DNA of 64,000 nucleotides. Source: Asaia krungthepensis NRIC 0535 (GTDB taxonomy: Bacteria; Pseudomonadota; Alphaproteobacteria; Acetobacterales; Acetobacteraceae). Positions 19,533 through 29,337 of the stretch are shown here, piece by piece; position 1 is the stretch's first letter, and the number at the start of each line of letters is the position of its first letter. The position numbers and the translations under genes were made by a program. The stretch lies in contig NZ_BAPV01000004.1 in NCBI RefSeq assembly GCF_025995175.1, forward strand, positions 310,001 through 374,000. The letters are read 5' to 3'. The notes beneath the pieces are model-generated. The model saw only the letters and a list, made by a program, of their open reading frames with translations, searched no databases and was not told the origin of the DNA.

Positions 19533-20566
19533 ATGCAGATATCCGATTTCGATTTCGATCTTCCGCGCGAGAATATCGCCCTGGAACCCGCCCGACCGCG
19601 CGATTCAGCGCGGCTGCTGCGCGTGGCCGCTGGCCAGCCCCTGAGCGAGGCGCGTATCAGCGACCTCCCCTCCCTGCTGGAGCCGGGCGATCTGCTAGTG
19701 GCCAATGACACAGCCGTCATACGCGCCCAGCTTGCTGCACGACGCGGCGAGGCAAAAATCGGCATCACCCTCGACCGTATCCTGAGCGATGGCAGCTGGC
19801 ACGCGCTGGCGAAGAATGCCCGCAAGCTCAGGCCCGGCGACACGCTGCATTTCGGCAGCGATCCTGTCACGGCCGAGGTCGTCGAGAATGAGGGCGATGG
19901 CGCGATCTCCATGCGGTTCTCGGCCGAAGGAGAGGCCTTCGACGACTTCCTCAAACGGGCCGGTGTGCTGGCCCTGCCGCCCTATATCGACCGCCCCACC
20001 GGCCCGACCGCGCAGGATGACAGCGACTACGCGACGATTTTCGAGCGCCATAAGGGCGCCGTCGCGGCCCCCACGGCGGGGCTGCATTTCACCCCCGAGG
20101 TCCTGGCCGCGCTCGATGCACGCGGCGTGGAGCGTCACACCCTCACCCTGCATGTGGGAGCGGGCACCTTCCTGCCCGTACGTGATGAGATTGCCAGCCA
20201 TAAGATGCATGCCGAATGGGGCCGCATCGATGCCCAGACAGCGCAGCTCATCAACGACACCCGCGCCAGCGGCAGGAGAATCGTGGCCGTAGGCACCACA
20301 AGCCTGCGCCTGCTCGAAAGTGCTGCAGATGAGCAGGGCATCGTGCATCCGTGGGAGGGCGAGACCTCCATCTTCATCAAGCCCGGCTATCGTTTCCGGG
20401 CGGTGGACAGGCTGATGACCAATTTCCATCTGCCGCGCTCGACCCTGTTCATGCTCGTCTGTGCGCTGGCCGGCACCGAGACAATGCGCGACGCCTATCG
20501 CCATGCGATTGCCGAGGGTTTTCGCTTTTATTCCTATGGAGATGCCTGCTTGCTGGACCGCGCCCC

Positions 20567-20570
<4 letters not shown>
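19533..20570 (+). CDS. queA: S-adenosylmethionine:tRNA ribosyltransferase-isomerase
   Basis: A 345-residue enzyme that transfers and isomerises the ribosyl part of SAM onto preQ1 in tRNA, giving epoxyqueuosine. Family blocks seen: [74 protein letters not shown] and [15 protein letters not shown]. It is the first gene of a queA-tgt-queG operon, with ATGA overlap with tgt. A GGGCGG/CCGCCC inverted repeat (19504-19509 and 19527-19532) abuts the start codon and no Shine-Dalgarno sequence is evident. Confidence 0.97.
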
Positions 20571-21739
<1,169 letters not shown>

Positions 21740-21752
21740 CGCCTCCCACCCC

Positions 21753-22814
21753 ATGAGCAAAAGCATCGAAGACCGCATCGCCGACCATGCGCGGCATCTC
21801 GGCTTCGATGCGATCGGGTTCTGCGATGCCTCCCTGCCCGAGGCAGCCCGCGCGCGCCTGAAGCAGTTTGTGGAAGACGGGCGGCACGGCACGATGAGCT
21901 GGATGGAACAGCGCATCGACCAACGCGGCGACCCCAAGGCCCTGTGGCCCGAGGTACGCAGCGTGATCTCGCTTGGCCTGTCCTATGCGCCTGAAGCCGA
22001 CCCCGCCGAAACACTCGACCAACCCGACACGGGCACGATCTCGGTCTATGCCCGCCATCGCGATTATCACGATGTGCTCAAAGGCATGCTCAAACATCTG
22101 GCGCAGTTCGTGGTGCGTCAGGATGTCGGTGGCGACGGCACACAGGTGAAGGTCTTTGTCGATACCGCGCCGGTCATGGAGAAGCCTCTGGCCGAGCAGG
22201 CTCAGCTTGGCTGGCAGGGCAAGCACACCAATGTCGTCTCACGCGACCATGGATCATGGCTGCTTCTGGGTGAAATCTACACCACGCTCGAACTGATCCC
22301 GTCATCACCACGCGCGGGGTCATGCGGCAGTTGCACACGCTGCCTGACCGCCTGCCCGACCGATGCTTTTCCGCGCCCCTATGCGCTCGATGCGCGGCGC
22401 TGCATCGCCTATCTCACCATCGAGCATGACGGGCCGATCCCGGTCGAATTCCGCAAGGCCATGGGCAATCGCATCTATGGCTGTGATGACTGCCTCAATG
22501 CCTGCCCGTGGAACCGTTTCGCTGCGACCTCACGCCATATGAAGCTTCAACCCCGCGCCGATCTCATGGCACCGAAGCTGGACGATCTGGTCCGGCTGGA
22601 CGATGCCGGATTTCGCAGCTTTTTCTCCGGCTCGCCCATCAAGCGCATCGGGCGCAACCGCTTCGTCCGGAACGTTCTGATAGCGCTCGGGAATTCCGGT
22701 GATCGCGCGCATCTGCCCCTGGTCGCGCATCTGACGCAGGACGAAAGCCCGATTGTCGCTGACGCTGCCGCATGGGCAGAAACCGAATTACAGGAAGCCG
22801 CGACGAATGAGTGA
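21753..22814 (+). CDS. queG: Epoxyqueuosine reductase
   Basis: A 353-residue cobalamin and iron-sulfur enzyme that performs the last step of queuosine formation in tRNA. Two 4Fe-4S motifs are clear, CGSCTRCLTACPTDAF and CDDCLNACPWNRF. The N-terminal domain has LGFDAIGFCDASLPEAARARL and RHGTMSWMEQRIDQRGDP. The C-terminal HEAT-like region includes RNRFVRNVLIALGNSG. Its B12 requirement matches a cell that also uses cobalamin-dependent MetH (50.1 kb). It starts 13 bases after tgt. Confidence 0.96.
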   Translation: MSKSIEDRIADHARHLGFDAIGFCDASLPEAARARLKQFVEDGRHGTMSWMEQRIDQRGDPKALWPEVRSVISLGLSYAPEADPAETLDQPDTGTISVYARHRDYHDVLKGMLKHLAQFVVRQDVGGDGTQVKVFVDTAPVMEKPLAEQAQLGWQGKHTNVVSRDHGSWLLLGEIYTTLELIPSSPRAGSCGSCTRCLTACPTDAFPRPYALDARRCIAYLTIEHDGPIPVEFRKAMGNRIYGCDDCLNACPWNRFAATSRHMKLQPRADLMAPKLDDLVRLDDAGFRSFFSGSPIKRIGRNRFVRNVLIALGNSGDRAHLPLVAHLTQDESPIVADAAAWAETELQEAATNE

Positions 22815-23022
22815 TCTTGTCAAACGCAGCTTCACATTGTCACGCCATCGCACCAGCATCGCTCTGGAGCCTGAATTCTGGGCCGTTCTGGAAGAGATGA
22901 GCGCAGAAAATTCCCTCGCCTCACTGATCGCCAGCATCGATGCGACGCGCCCACCGGAACGCCCGCTCGCCTCGGCGCTGCGCGTGGCTTGTCTGGTTTT
23001 CCTGCGCAGCAAAGGACCATGA
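22807..23022 (+). CDS. Ribbon-helix-helix domain protein
   Basis: A 71-residue protein starting eight bases inside the queG end. VKRSFTLSRHRTSIALEPEFWAVLEEM gives the ribbon and first helix; SLASLIASIDATRP and LASALRVACLVFL complete it. It matches the small ribbon-helix-helix family common in alphaproteobacteria, sometimes misnamed aryl-sulfate sulfotransferase. Probable DNA-binding dimer with unknown targets. The overlap suggests translational coupling to the queuosine operon. Confidence 0.88.
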   Translation: MSDLVKRSFTLSRHRTSIALEPEFWAVLEEMSAENSLASLIASIDATRPPERPLASALRVACLVFLRSKGP

Positions 23023-23089
23023 TTCGACAAAACATCTGGTGCCTCGATCCGTCGAGATCCATCCCACCTTCTTATGCATCCGATACCAT

Positions 23090-23341
23090 CTAGCCGCGGC
23101 GGCGGCGCATCAGCGCGCCAAGCCCCGTCACGATACCATAGGCCAGAATAAGGCTGACGAGCATCATGGTCGCCATGATGATACTGGCCTGACTCAGGTC
23201 CAGACCGAGAGCGTCATTGACATAAAAGACGGGCGATAACACCTTCCAGCTTCGGCCCGACCAGGCAAAATAGTGATGGGTTGCATTGCCCAGAACAAGA
23301 TAGACAAAAACGGCGACAGGCAGGGTGATGAGCGCTTTCAT
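23090..23341 (-). CDS. Small membrane protein coupled to a Tlde1-type gene
   Basis: An 83-residue protein with an N-terminal hydrophobic helix (ITLPVAVFVYLVLGNATH) and a second near the C-terminus (IIMATMMLVSLILAYGIVTGLG), ending in MRRRRG. The segment between probably faces the periplasm. The ATG overlaps the stop of the preceding Tlde1-domain gene by four bases, so the two are translationally coupled. It may be an immunity or membrane partner of that gene; this is inference from arrangement only. Confidence 0.75.
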   Translation of the reverse strand: MKALITLPVAVFVYLVLGNATHHYFAWSGRSWKVLSPVFYVNDALGLDLSQASIIMATMMLVSLILAYGIVTGLGALMRRRRG

Positions 23342-23814
23342 TTGACTTCCAGCGTCCCGTAAGACCGCATCCCGTTCAGATAGGCAGGAGCCTGCGCGAG
23401 CAGGATCTCGCGCAGGCGATAGAAATCATGGGCGTCGGGCAGCGTGATGCATCCCTTGCTGATCCCCCAGAAGCCGACTGGATGCAGCCGGAAAGCCCCG
23501 CGTCTGATACCGTTGATCGATGTCTGATCGTCTATGACGCCATCATCGCGGTAGAGGGCGAACCAGTCCTGACGATGGGTGCCCGCGAAGAAATCACCGA
23601 CATGGTCCCTGACGACACCCAGCCGACCCCCACATTGTCGATCGAGAATATGGTAAAGCCCCAGCGGTAGAGGGCCATTATTCCTGTTATTGGTTGCAGC
23701 AGGTCGATTGGTTAAGACGCCGGCCCCGGAATAGGCGGGAAACGAACCATATCCCCCGCAGGTAAGCACCGACACATCTCTCTCGTTGAGATAGAATACG
23801 CAATGCGCGGGCAA
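23338..23814 (-). CDS. Tlde1/DUF2778-domain protein (L,D-transpeptidase-like)
   Basis: About 158 residues. CVFYLNERDVSVLTCGGYGSFPAYSGAG is the domain opening, NNRNNGPLPLGLYHILDR the middle, and GFWGISKGCITLPDAHDFYRLR contains the presumed catalytic His-less SKGC cysteine motif. This is the DUF2778 family, founded on the Salmonella type VI effector Tlde1, which cleaves and exchanges D-amino acids in peptidoglycan stems. The start is TTG (23814) with GGAGAG eight bases upstream. No signal peptide is visible, as in type VI effectors. No type VI secretion genes are in the window. Confidence 0.82.
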   Translation of the reverse strand: MPAHCVFYLNERDVSVLTCGGYGSFPAYSGAGVLTNRPAATNNRNNGPLPLGLYHILDRQCGGRLGVVRDHVGDFFAGTHRQDWFALYRDDGVIDDQTSINGIRRGAFRLHPVGFWGISKGCITLPDAHDFYRLREILLAQAPAYLNGMRSYGTLEVK

Positions 23815-24065
23815 TCGATTTCTCTCCGGTCTTGATGGAAAACCTGTTTCTTATACTGGTCATGTCTTTTGCATTTTCCTGGTCGAAAAGCCATTGCGAG
23901 AGGACGTTAGACGCCTTTGTGCCAATCGTGATGCGGTTGGCTTCCGAACCACTGAGCCGCCACTCACCCGATCGTGAGCGAACCCCTAGCCAATGACGAT
24001 TGTTGTCGATATTTAACGACAACATCATCATGCTCACCTTTGTGACGCTGGGGCTTCATCGATCC

Positions 24066-27000
24066 ATGACGTCTTGCCCATCTGGCGCTGCCACTTCTTC
24101 TGACAGCCTCGAAGCCTTCATCGAGGCCGAGATCACGCGTGGCAGCTTTGCCAACGAGCGTGCCATGATCGAAGCGGGTCTCACCCTGCTGCGTGAGACA
24201 ATGGCCAACGCTGCGAAGAAGGAGGGGATCGCTTTCCCGCCTGCTGGCGGCCAATGCGGTGCGCTCATACGCGGGCTGGACTGGACACAACATGATGTTG
24301 GCCCGACACGCACATGGTCCGACCCCCTGAGGGCGACGATTACCAATATCGTCAACTCTCCCGTGGCCAAGATGCTCCTGTGGGGACCGGAACAGATCCT
24401 CTTCTATAATGACGCCTTTAGTATCATCGCGGGTGACCGCCACCCCTGTGCACTCGGAACCTCTCTCGTACGGGCTTTCCCTGAGCTTGATGACTGGGCC
24501 AGACCCTTCATCCAAGCGGGATTGCGCGGGGAGGCCGACAGTTCCCTCAATCGCAAGATCGGGCTGAACCGCAAGGACCAGATCGAGACGCTGATTCTCG
24601 ATTTCTATTTCACCCCCGTCTACGAAACGGGTGAAATCCCCAGGGGGGTGCTCTGCACCATCGTCAACAACACTGAACGCGCACTTGCCGAGAAGCGGCT
24701 TGCCTCAAGCGAGGCCGAATTGCGGCGCGTGACCGATGCGACGCCCATGCTTGTCGCTTATGTTGACCGGCAACACGTCTATCGTTTTGCTAATGCGCAT
24801 TATGAAACTTGGCTCGGCCTGCCGCTCGATCGCATCGTCAACCGGCCCGTGACCGAGGTTCTGGGCGAGCGCGTCTATCAGGACCGCCGCCCGGATCTGG
24901 AACGCGCCTTGTCCGGCGATCATGTGGTGGCCGAAACACGACTGCCGCAGCAGGACGGCACCTGCCGCCATACTGAATTCCGCTACGTGCCGCATATGGC
25001 CGAGGATGGTTCGATACCCGGCGTGCATATTCTGGGCATCGATATCGAGGAGCGCACGAGACGGATCGCCGAGGTCGCAGCGAGCGACAGGCGTTTTCGT
25101 ACCGCCATGCAGGCCGTCCATGGTGTGCTCTGGACCAATAGTGCCGATGGCCGCATGACGGGCGAGCAGCCGGGATGGGCGGCCCTGACGGGTCAGACCT
25201 ATGAGGATTATCAGGGATTTGGCTGGGCCAATGCCGTGCATCCCGATGATTCCGCCGCAACGGTTATGGCCTGGAACGCCTCGGTTTCTGCGCGCGCCAT
25301 GTTCGTCCATGAGCATCGTGTGCGCAGTCGCGACGGTCAGTGGCGAAACTTCGCCATACGTGCCCTGCCCATTCTCGACTCGACTGGCATCATCACCGAA
25401 TGGGTGGGCGTTCATACCGACATCACCCATCAGCGCGCAGCTGAGGCTGCCTTGCGCGAGCATGCGGAAGATCTTGCCCGTCAGGTGCGGCATCGCCAGA
25501 GGGCCGAGGAGCAGCTCCGCAAATTCAACGAAACGCTCGAAAACCGGGTGATCGAGGAAATCGCGGAGCGTCGCCAGGCCGAGGCCCGTCTGGCCCAAGC
25601 TCAGAAGATGGAATCGATCGGCAAGCTGACCGGCGGCGTCGCCCATGATTTCAACAATCTGCTGCAGGTCATCAGCGGCAATCTGCAGCTACTGGGGCGC
25701 GATGTAGCCGGTAATGCTCGTGCCGAGCGCCACATTGCCAGCGCCATGGGCGGGGTGCAGCGTGGATCGCGCCTTGCCAGCCAGTTGCTCGCTTTCGGGC
25801 GGCGTCAGGCACTTGAGCCCAAGATCGTCAATGTGACACGCTTCGTGCGCGGCATGGATGACATGCTGCGCCGCGCCATCGGCGAGGGGATCGAGATCGA
25901 GACTGTGGTCTCTGCCGGGTTGTGGAATACCTTCATCGACCCCGCCCAGATCGAGAACGCGCTGCTCAACCTCGCCATCAACGCACGTGATGCCATGGAG
26001 GGTCAGGGCAAGCTCACCATCGAGCTGGGCAACACCCAACTCGATGATGCCTATGTGCGCCAGCATGACGACGTGAAGGCCGGTCAGTATGTGATGCTCG
26101 CTGTCAGCGACACGGGTTCGGGCATGACGCCCGAAATACTGGCCAAGGTGTTCGAGCCCTTTTTCTCTACCAAGGCTGAAGGCAAGGGCTCGGGGCTTGG
26201 TCTGTCCATGGTCTATGGCTTCGTCAAGCAATCGGGCGGTCATATCAACATCTATTCGGAACCCGGCGACGGCACGACCATCAAGCTCTATCTGCCGCGC
26301 GCTATGGATGCTGAAGATGTCGAGATCGAGCACCATATGGGGCCGGTCACGGGCGGGACCGAAACCGTGCTCGTGGTCGAAGACGATGACGAGGTGCGTG
26401 CGACCGTGGTCGAGATGCTCTCGGACCTCGGTTATCGTGTGCTGAAAACCACCGATGCCGCCAATGCGCTTGTCGTGATCGAGAGCGGCATGCCCATCGA
26501 CATCCTGTTCACCGATGTCGTCATGCCCGGAACGCTCAAGAGCCCGGAACTGGCACGCCGCGCCAAGGAGCGCCTGCCCAATATCGGGGTGCTGTTCACT
26601 TCAGGCTATACCGAGAACTCCATCGTCCATGGTGGACGTCTGGATGCCGGGGTCGAGCTGCTTTCCAAGCCTTATACGCGCGACGCCCTCGCCCGGAAGT
26701 TTCGCCACGTGCTTGGCAATCGCGCCCAGCGCAGTGCTGCCGAGACACGCGGCATTCAGGCGTCAACGGGTAACGCAACACCATTGGAGGTGACGCAGGA
26801 GGCGCGCGCGCCGTCACAGGCCCTCTGTGTCACGGTACTTTTCGTCGAGGATGACCGGCTTATCCGTCAGACGACGACCGAGATGCTCAGGGACTCAGGG
26901 TATCTGACCGTTGAGGCAGCCGATTATGACGAGGCCCTGATCGTTTTGCAGACCATGCCTGTCGATGTGCTTCTGACCGACGTGAACCTTCCTGGTAAAT

Positions 27001-27245
27001 CGGGCAAGGAACTGGCCGAACAAGCGAGAATCCTGCGCCCGGGTGTCGGGATTGTGTTCGCGACCGGTGACAGTCATTCGGTGCAGGGCGATCCCTCCGT
27101 GACGATCCTTCCCAAACCCTACGACCTGCCAGCACTGATCAACGCACTGGGTGACTGTCTGCCGCGTCTTGCACCCGACCGGACTGCTCATCAGGAAACG
27201 GATACCCCTGCGGGTAGTGCTGCAGATCGTCCAGCCAGCGTTTGA
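24066..27245 (+). CDS. Hybrid sensor histidine kinase with three PAS-like and two receiver domains
   Basis: About 1059 residues, cytoplasmic, with no membrane span. Residues 12-46 (SDSLEAFIEAEITRGSFANERAMIEAGLTLLRE) resemble a ParD-type ribbon-helix-helix. Then come a GAF/PAS-like region with LLWGPEQILFYNDAFSIIAG, two further PAS domains (DATPMLVAYVDRQ; AMQAVHGVLWTNS), a coiled coil, HisKA with the phospho-His in GKLTGGVAHDFNNLL, an HATPase (NLAINARDAM; VSDTGSGM; GKGSGLGLSMVYG) and two receivers (VLVVEDDDEVRAT with FTDVVMPG; VLFVEDDRLIRQT with LTDVNLPG). PAS domains suggest light, redox or ligand input. Starts at 24000 and 24030 are also possible. No cognate separate regulator is adjacent. 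Confidence 0.92.
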   Translation: MTSCPSGAATSSDSLEAFIEAEITRGSFANERAMIEAGLTLLRETMANAAKKEGIAFPPAGGQCGALIRGLDWTQHDVGPTRTWSDPLRATITNIVNSPVAKMLLWGPEQILFYNDAFSIIAGDRHPCALGTSLVRAFPELDDWARPFIQAGLRGEADSSLNRKIGLNRKDQIETLILDFYFTPVYETGEIPRGVLCTIVNNTERALAEKRLASSEAELRRVTDATPMLVAYVDRQHVYRFANAHYETWLGLPLDRIVNRPVTEVLGERVYQDRRPDLERALSGDHVVAETRLPQQDGTCRHTEFRYVPHMAEDGSIPGVHILGIDIEERTRRIAEVAASDRRFRTAMQAVHGVLWTNSADGRMTGEQPGWAALTGQTYEDYQGFGWANAVHPDDSAATVMAWNASVSARAMFVHEHRVRSRDGQWRNFAIRALPILDSTGIITEWVGVHTDITHQRAAEAALREHAEDLARQVRHRQRAEEQLRKFNETLENRVIEEIAERRQAEARLAQAQKMESIGKLTGGVAHDFNNLLQVISGNLQLLGRDVAGNARAERHIASAMGGVQRGSRLASQLLAFGRRQALEPKIVNVTRFVRGMDDMLRRAIGEGIEIETVVSAGLWNTFIDPAQIENALLNLAINARDAMEGQGKLTIELGNTQLDDAYVRQHDDVKAGQYVMLAVSDTGSGMTPEILAKVFEPFFSTKAEGKGSGLGLSMVYGFVKQSGGHINIYSEPGDGTTIKLYLPRAMDAEDVEIEHHMGPVTGGTETVLVVEDDDEVRATVVEMLSDLGYRVLKTTDAANALVVIESGMPIDILFTDVVMPGTLKSPELARRAKERLPNIGVLFTSGYTENSIVHGGRLDAGVELLSKPYTRDALARKFRHVLGNRAQRSAAETRGIQASTGNATPLEVTQEARAPSQALCVTVLFVEDDRLIRQTTTEMLRDSGYLTVEAADYDEALIVLQTMPVDVLLTDVNLPGKSGKELAEQARILRPGVGIVFATGDSHSVQGDPSVTILPKPYDLPALINALGDCLPRLAPDRTAHQETDTPAGSAADRPASV

Positions 27246-27277
27246 ACTCCGCCCTGCCCTCATGCTACCGGTAGGTC

Positions 27278-28105
27278 ATGGCATTCTGGGGTAAGATGTT
27301 TGGCGGTGTGGCCGGCTTCGCGGTAGGCGGGCCGATGGGCGCACTCATGGGGGCTGCTCTGGGGCATGCTGCCGACCGGGGGTCGCTGCTCGTAACGCCT
27401 GCTGGCGGCTGGCATGAGCACTGGCGTACCAAGGGCGCACCTGATCCCAATGGCGCCGCCTTCATGGCCGCTGCCAAGATGTCCACCCTGCTGGGCAAAA
27501 CCGACCAGCTCTATGCCATCGGCCTCGTCGCACTCTGCGCGAAGATGGCCAAGATCGATGGTCCCGTGAACAAGGCCGAGATCTCTACGTTTCGCTCTCT
27601 TTTCCAGTTCCCGGCCGATAACATGCGTGAGGTCGGCATGCTGTTCGATCGCGCACGCGACCGGACAGATGACTACGAAATGTATGCCCGCGAACTCGGT
27701 AAGGGCTTCGCCAAGGATCGCGCGCCGCTCGAGCAGCTTCTGATGGCGCTGTTTGTCATTGCCCGTGCCGATCTTCCTCCGGGCGCGCCGCTCCATCCGG
27801 CAGAGACCGCCTTCCTGCAAAAGGTGCATGCGGCATTCGGCCTGCCTCCCGGCGCGTGGGACAGGGCGGAGAGTGGGCGCTCAGGCTCGGCAAGCAACGA
27901 GAACGATGCCTATGTCGAACTCGGGCTCACGCGCTCGGCCACGGATCAGGAAGTGCGCACGCGCTGGCGTGTGCTGATACGCGAACATCATCCCGATGTG
28001 CTGAGCCAGAAAAATCTGCCCCCCGATGCCATGGCCAAGGCCGCCGATCGCGTAGCGCGCATCAATGCGGCCTGGGACAGGATCAAGCGCGACCGCAAGC
28101 TTTGA
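27278..28105 (+). CDS. DjlA-like TerB/J-domain co-chaperone
   Basis: A 275-residue protein. The N-terminal Gly-rich hydrophobic segment (MFGGVAGFAVGGPMGALMGAALG) could anchor it in the membrane. A TerB-like helical domain follows (residues about 65-185) with CAKMAKIDGPVNKAEI. The C-terminal J domain holds DAYVELGLTRSATDQEVR and the HPD motif in REHHPDVL. Domain order matches DjlA, a membrane-linked partner of DnaK. A GGTAGG site supports the start. It follows the kinase gene by 32 bases, possibly co-transcribed. Confidence 0.9.
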   Translation: MAFWGKMFGGVAGFAVGGPMGALMGAALGHAADRGSLLVTPAGGWHEHWRTKGAPDPNGAAFMAAAKMSTLLGKTDQLYAIGLVALCAKMAKIDGPVNKAEISTFRSLFQFPADNMREVGMLFDRARDRTDDYEMYARELGKGFAKDRAPLEQLLMALFVIARADLPPGAPLHPAETAFLQKVHAAFGLPPGAWDRAESGRSGSASNENDAYVELGLTRSATDQEVRTRWRVLIREHHPDVLSQKNLPPDAMAKAADRVARINAAWDRIKRDRKL

Positions 28106-28112
28106 GCTTGCG
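28094..28112 (+). terminator. Hairpin overlapping the djlA-like stop codon
   Basis: CGCAAGCT-TTG-AGCTTGCG forms a perfect 8-bp stem with a three-base loop spanning the TGA. No T tract follows. Confidence 0.35.
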
Positions 28113-28261
28113 CCCTGCGATCGGCCGAGCCCCCCGCGTTGCTCTCTGTCTCAGGCAGACATGATTTGTCGGATAGCTGCGAATAATTCTCAGTTAAGCT
28201 CCCTGACCGAAACTCCCGATGCCACAAGGCGCAGGGGAACACGGAAACGGAAAGCCCTGTG

Positions 28262-29299
28262 ATGCTGCTCGTCCCGCTCCTTTTCATTGTGTCCTGCGCA
28301 GCCTTCACCATCTCCTCGGTCGCTGGCGGTGGGGCCGGGCTCGTCATCATGCCCATGCTGGGGTTGATGCTGACCGCATCGCGTATCCCGGCAGCTCTCT
28401 CCATCGGTACGATGATCAGTACGATGGGCAGAATCGCGACATTCCGGCGCGCCATCATGTGGCGCGTGGTGCTTCTGTTCCTGCCCGCAGCGCTGCCAGC
28501 CGCCGCATTGGGCGTTTACTGTTTGCGCCTCATGCCACCCGTCTACCTCGAACTGCTTCTGGGATTGTTCCTGAGTGGCAATGTCGTGCTTCTCCTGCGC
28601 CCGCAGGCAACGATCCAGCCCGATCCTGCCTGCTGGCGCAGCCTCCCCGTCATCGGTTTTGCAGCCGGCTTCATCTCGGGATTCACGGGCGCAACGGGCC
28701 TCCTGTTCAACCGGTTCTACCAGAAGCTCGGCCTGCAGAAAGAAGCCATCATCGCCACACGCGCCGCCAATGAGGTGCTGCTTCACGCAATCAAGCTGGT
28801 GCTCTACGCGCGTTTCGGCCTGTTCGATCACTCCGTGCTCGTGGCCGGGCTGGTTGTCGGGGCCTCGGCCATCGTCGCGCTTCAGATGACCCGTCTGGTT
28901 CTACCCCTGCTGACCCACGCCCAGTTCTGCCGCATCGGTCACGCGGCTGCAGCCCTGGCCGGAATCTTCATGCTCGGCAGCGCCGCTCATCAGATCGCGC
29001 TGAAAGATGCCATGTCCCTCACCTATGGCCGTGCCCATGGCGAAACCGAACTGGCCATGACCTGGCGGAGTCACAGAGTGGCGCTCGAACTCGAACGCCC
29101 TCTCGAACTGGAGGTAAAGCATCGCGTCGCTCTGGCATCAGATCCTGCAACGGGGCGGCATGGCGCTACATTGACTGTGCTGCATCTGGCAGCGGATCGC
29201 GGCGTGTTCGTAACGCGGCGCGCTCTGGGAGATCATGATGGAAGAAGAACGGGAGGCGATGGGGCGTTTATTCCCCATCACCACCGCCATAATGCGTGA
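28262..29299 (+). CDS. TauE/SafE-family transporter with C-terminal extension
   Basis: A 345-residue protein. About eight membrane segments occupy residues 1-240, with family features SSVAGGGAGLVIMPML near the N-terminus and GFAAGFISGFTGATGLLFNRF in the second half. TauE/SafE proteins export sulfite or sulfonates, or move other anions. Unusually, about 95 hydrophilic residues follow the last helix (from roughly KDAMSLTYGRAHGETE), ending in a His-rich IPHHHRHNA. The extension could be a metal-binding tail. The start may be GTG 28259 or ATG 28262. Confidence 0.85.
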   Translation: MLLVPLLFIVSCAAFTISSVAGGGAGLVIMPMLGLMLTASRIPAALSIGTMISTMGRIATFRRAIMWRVVLLFLPAALPAAALGVYCLRLMPPVYLELLLGLFLSGNVVLLLRPQATIQPDPACWRSLPVIGFAAGFISGFTGATGLLFNRFYQKLGLQKEAIIATRAANEVLLHAIKLVLYARFGLFDHSVLVAGLVVGASAIVALQMTRLVLPLLTHAQFCRIGHAAAALAGIFMLGSAAHQIALKDAMSLTYGRAHGETELAMTWRSHRVALELERPLELEVKHRVALASDPATGRHGATLTVLHLAADRGVFVTRRALGDHDGRRTGGDGAFIPHHHRHNA

Positions 29300-29300
29300 T

Positions 29301-29324
29301 CTGTGCCCCGAGAGCGGGGCACAG
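29301..29324. terminator. Bidirectional hairpin between tauE-like gene and galM
   Basis: A perfect 10-bp stem (CTGTGCCCCG and CGGGGCACAG) with an AGAG loop fills the 38-base gap between two convergent genes. There is no T tract, but the position and stability favour termination or 3'-end protection for both. Confidence 0.6.
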
Positions 29325-29337
29325 GCATAGGACCGGC

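Noticed and set aside
23687-24037. A 116-residue minus-strand frame upstream of and overlapping the Tlde1-type gene
   Set aside because: Its composition is partly protein-like (GEWRLSGSEANRITIGTKAS), but it overlaps the Tlde1 start in another frame and I see no family. It might be a decayed or frameshifted N-terminal part; not enough to call a gene.
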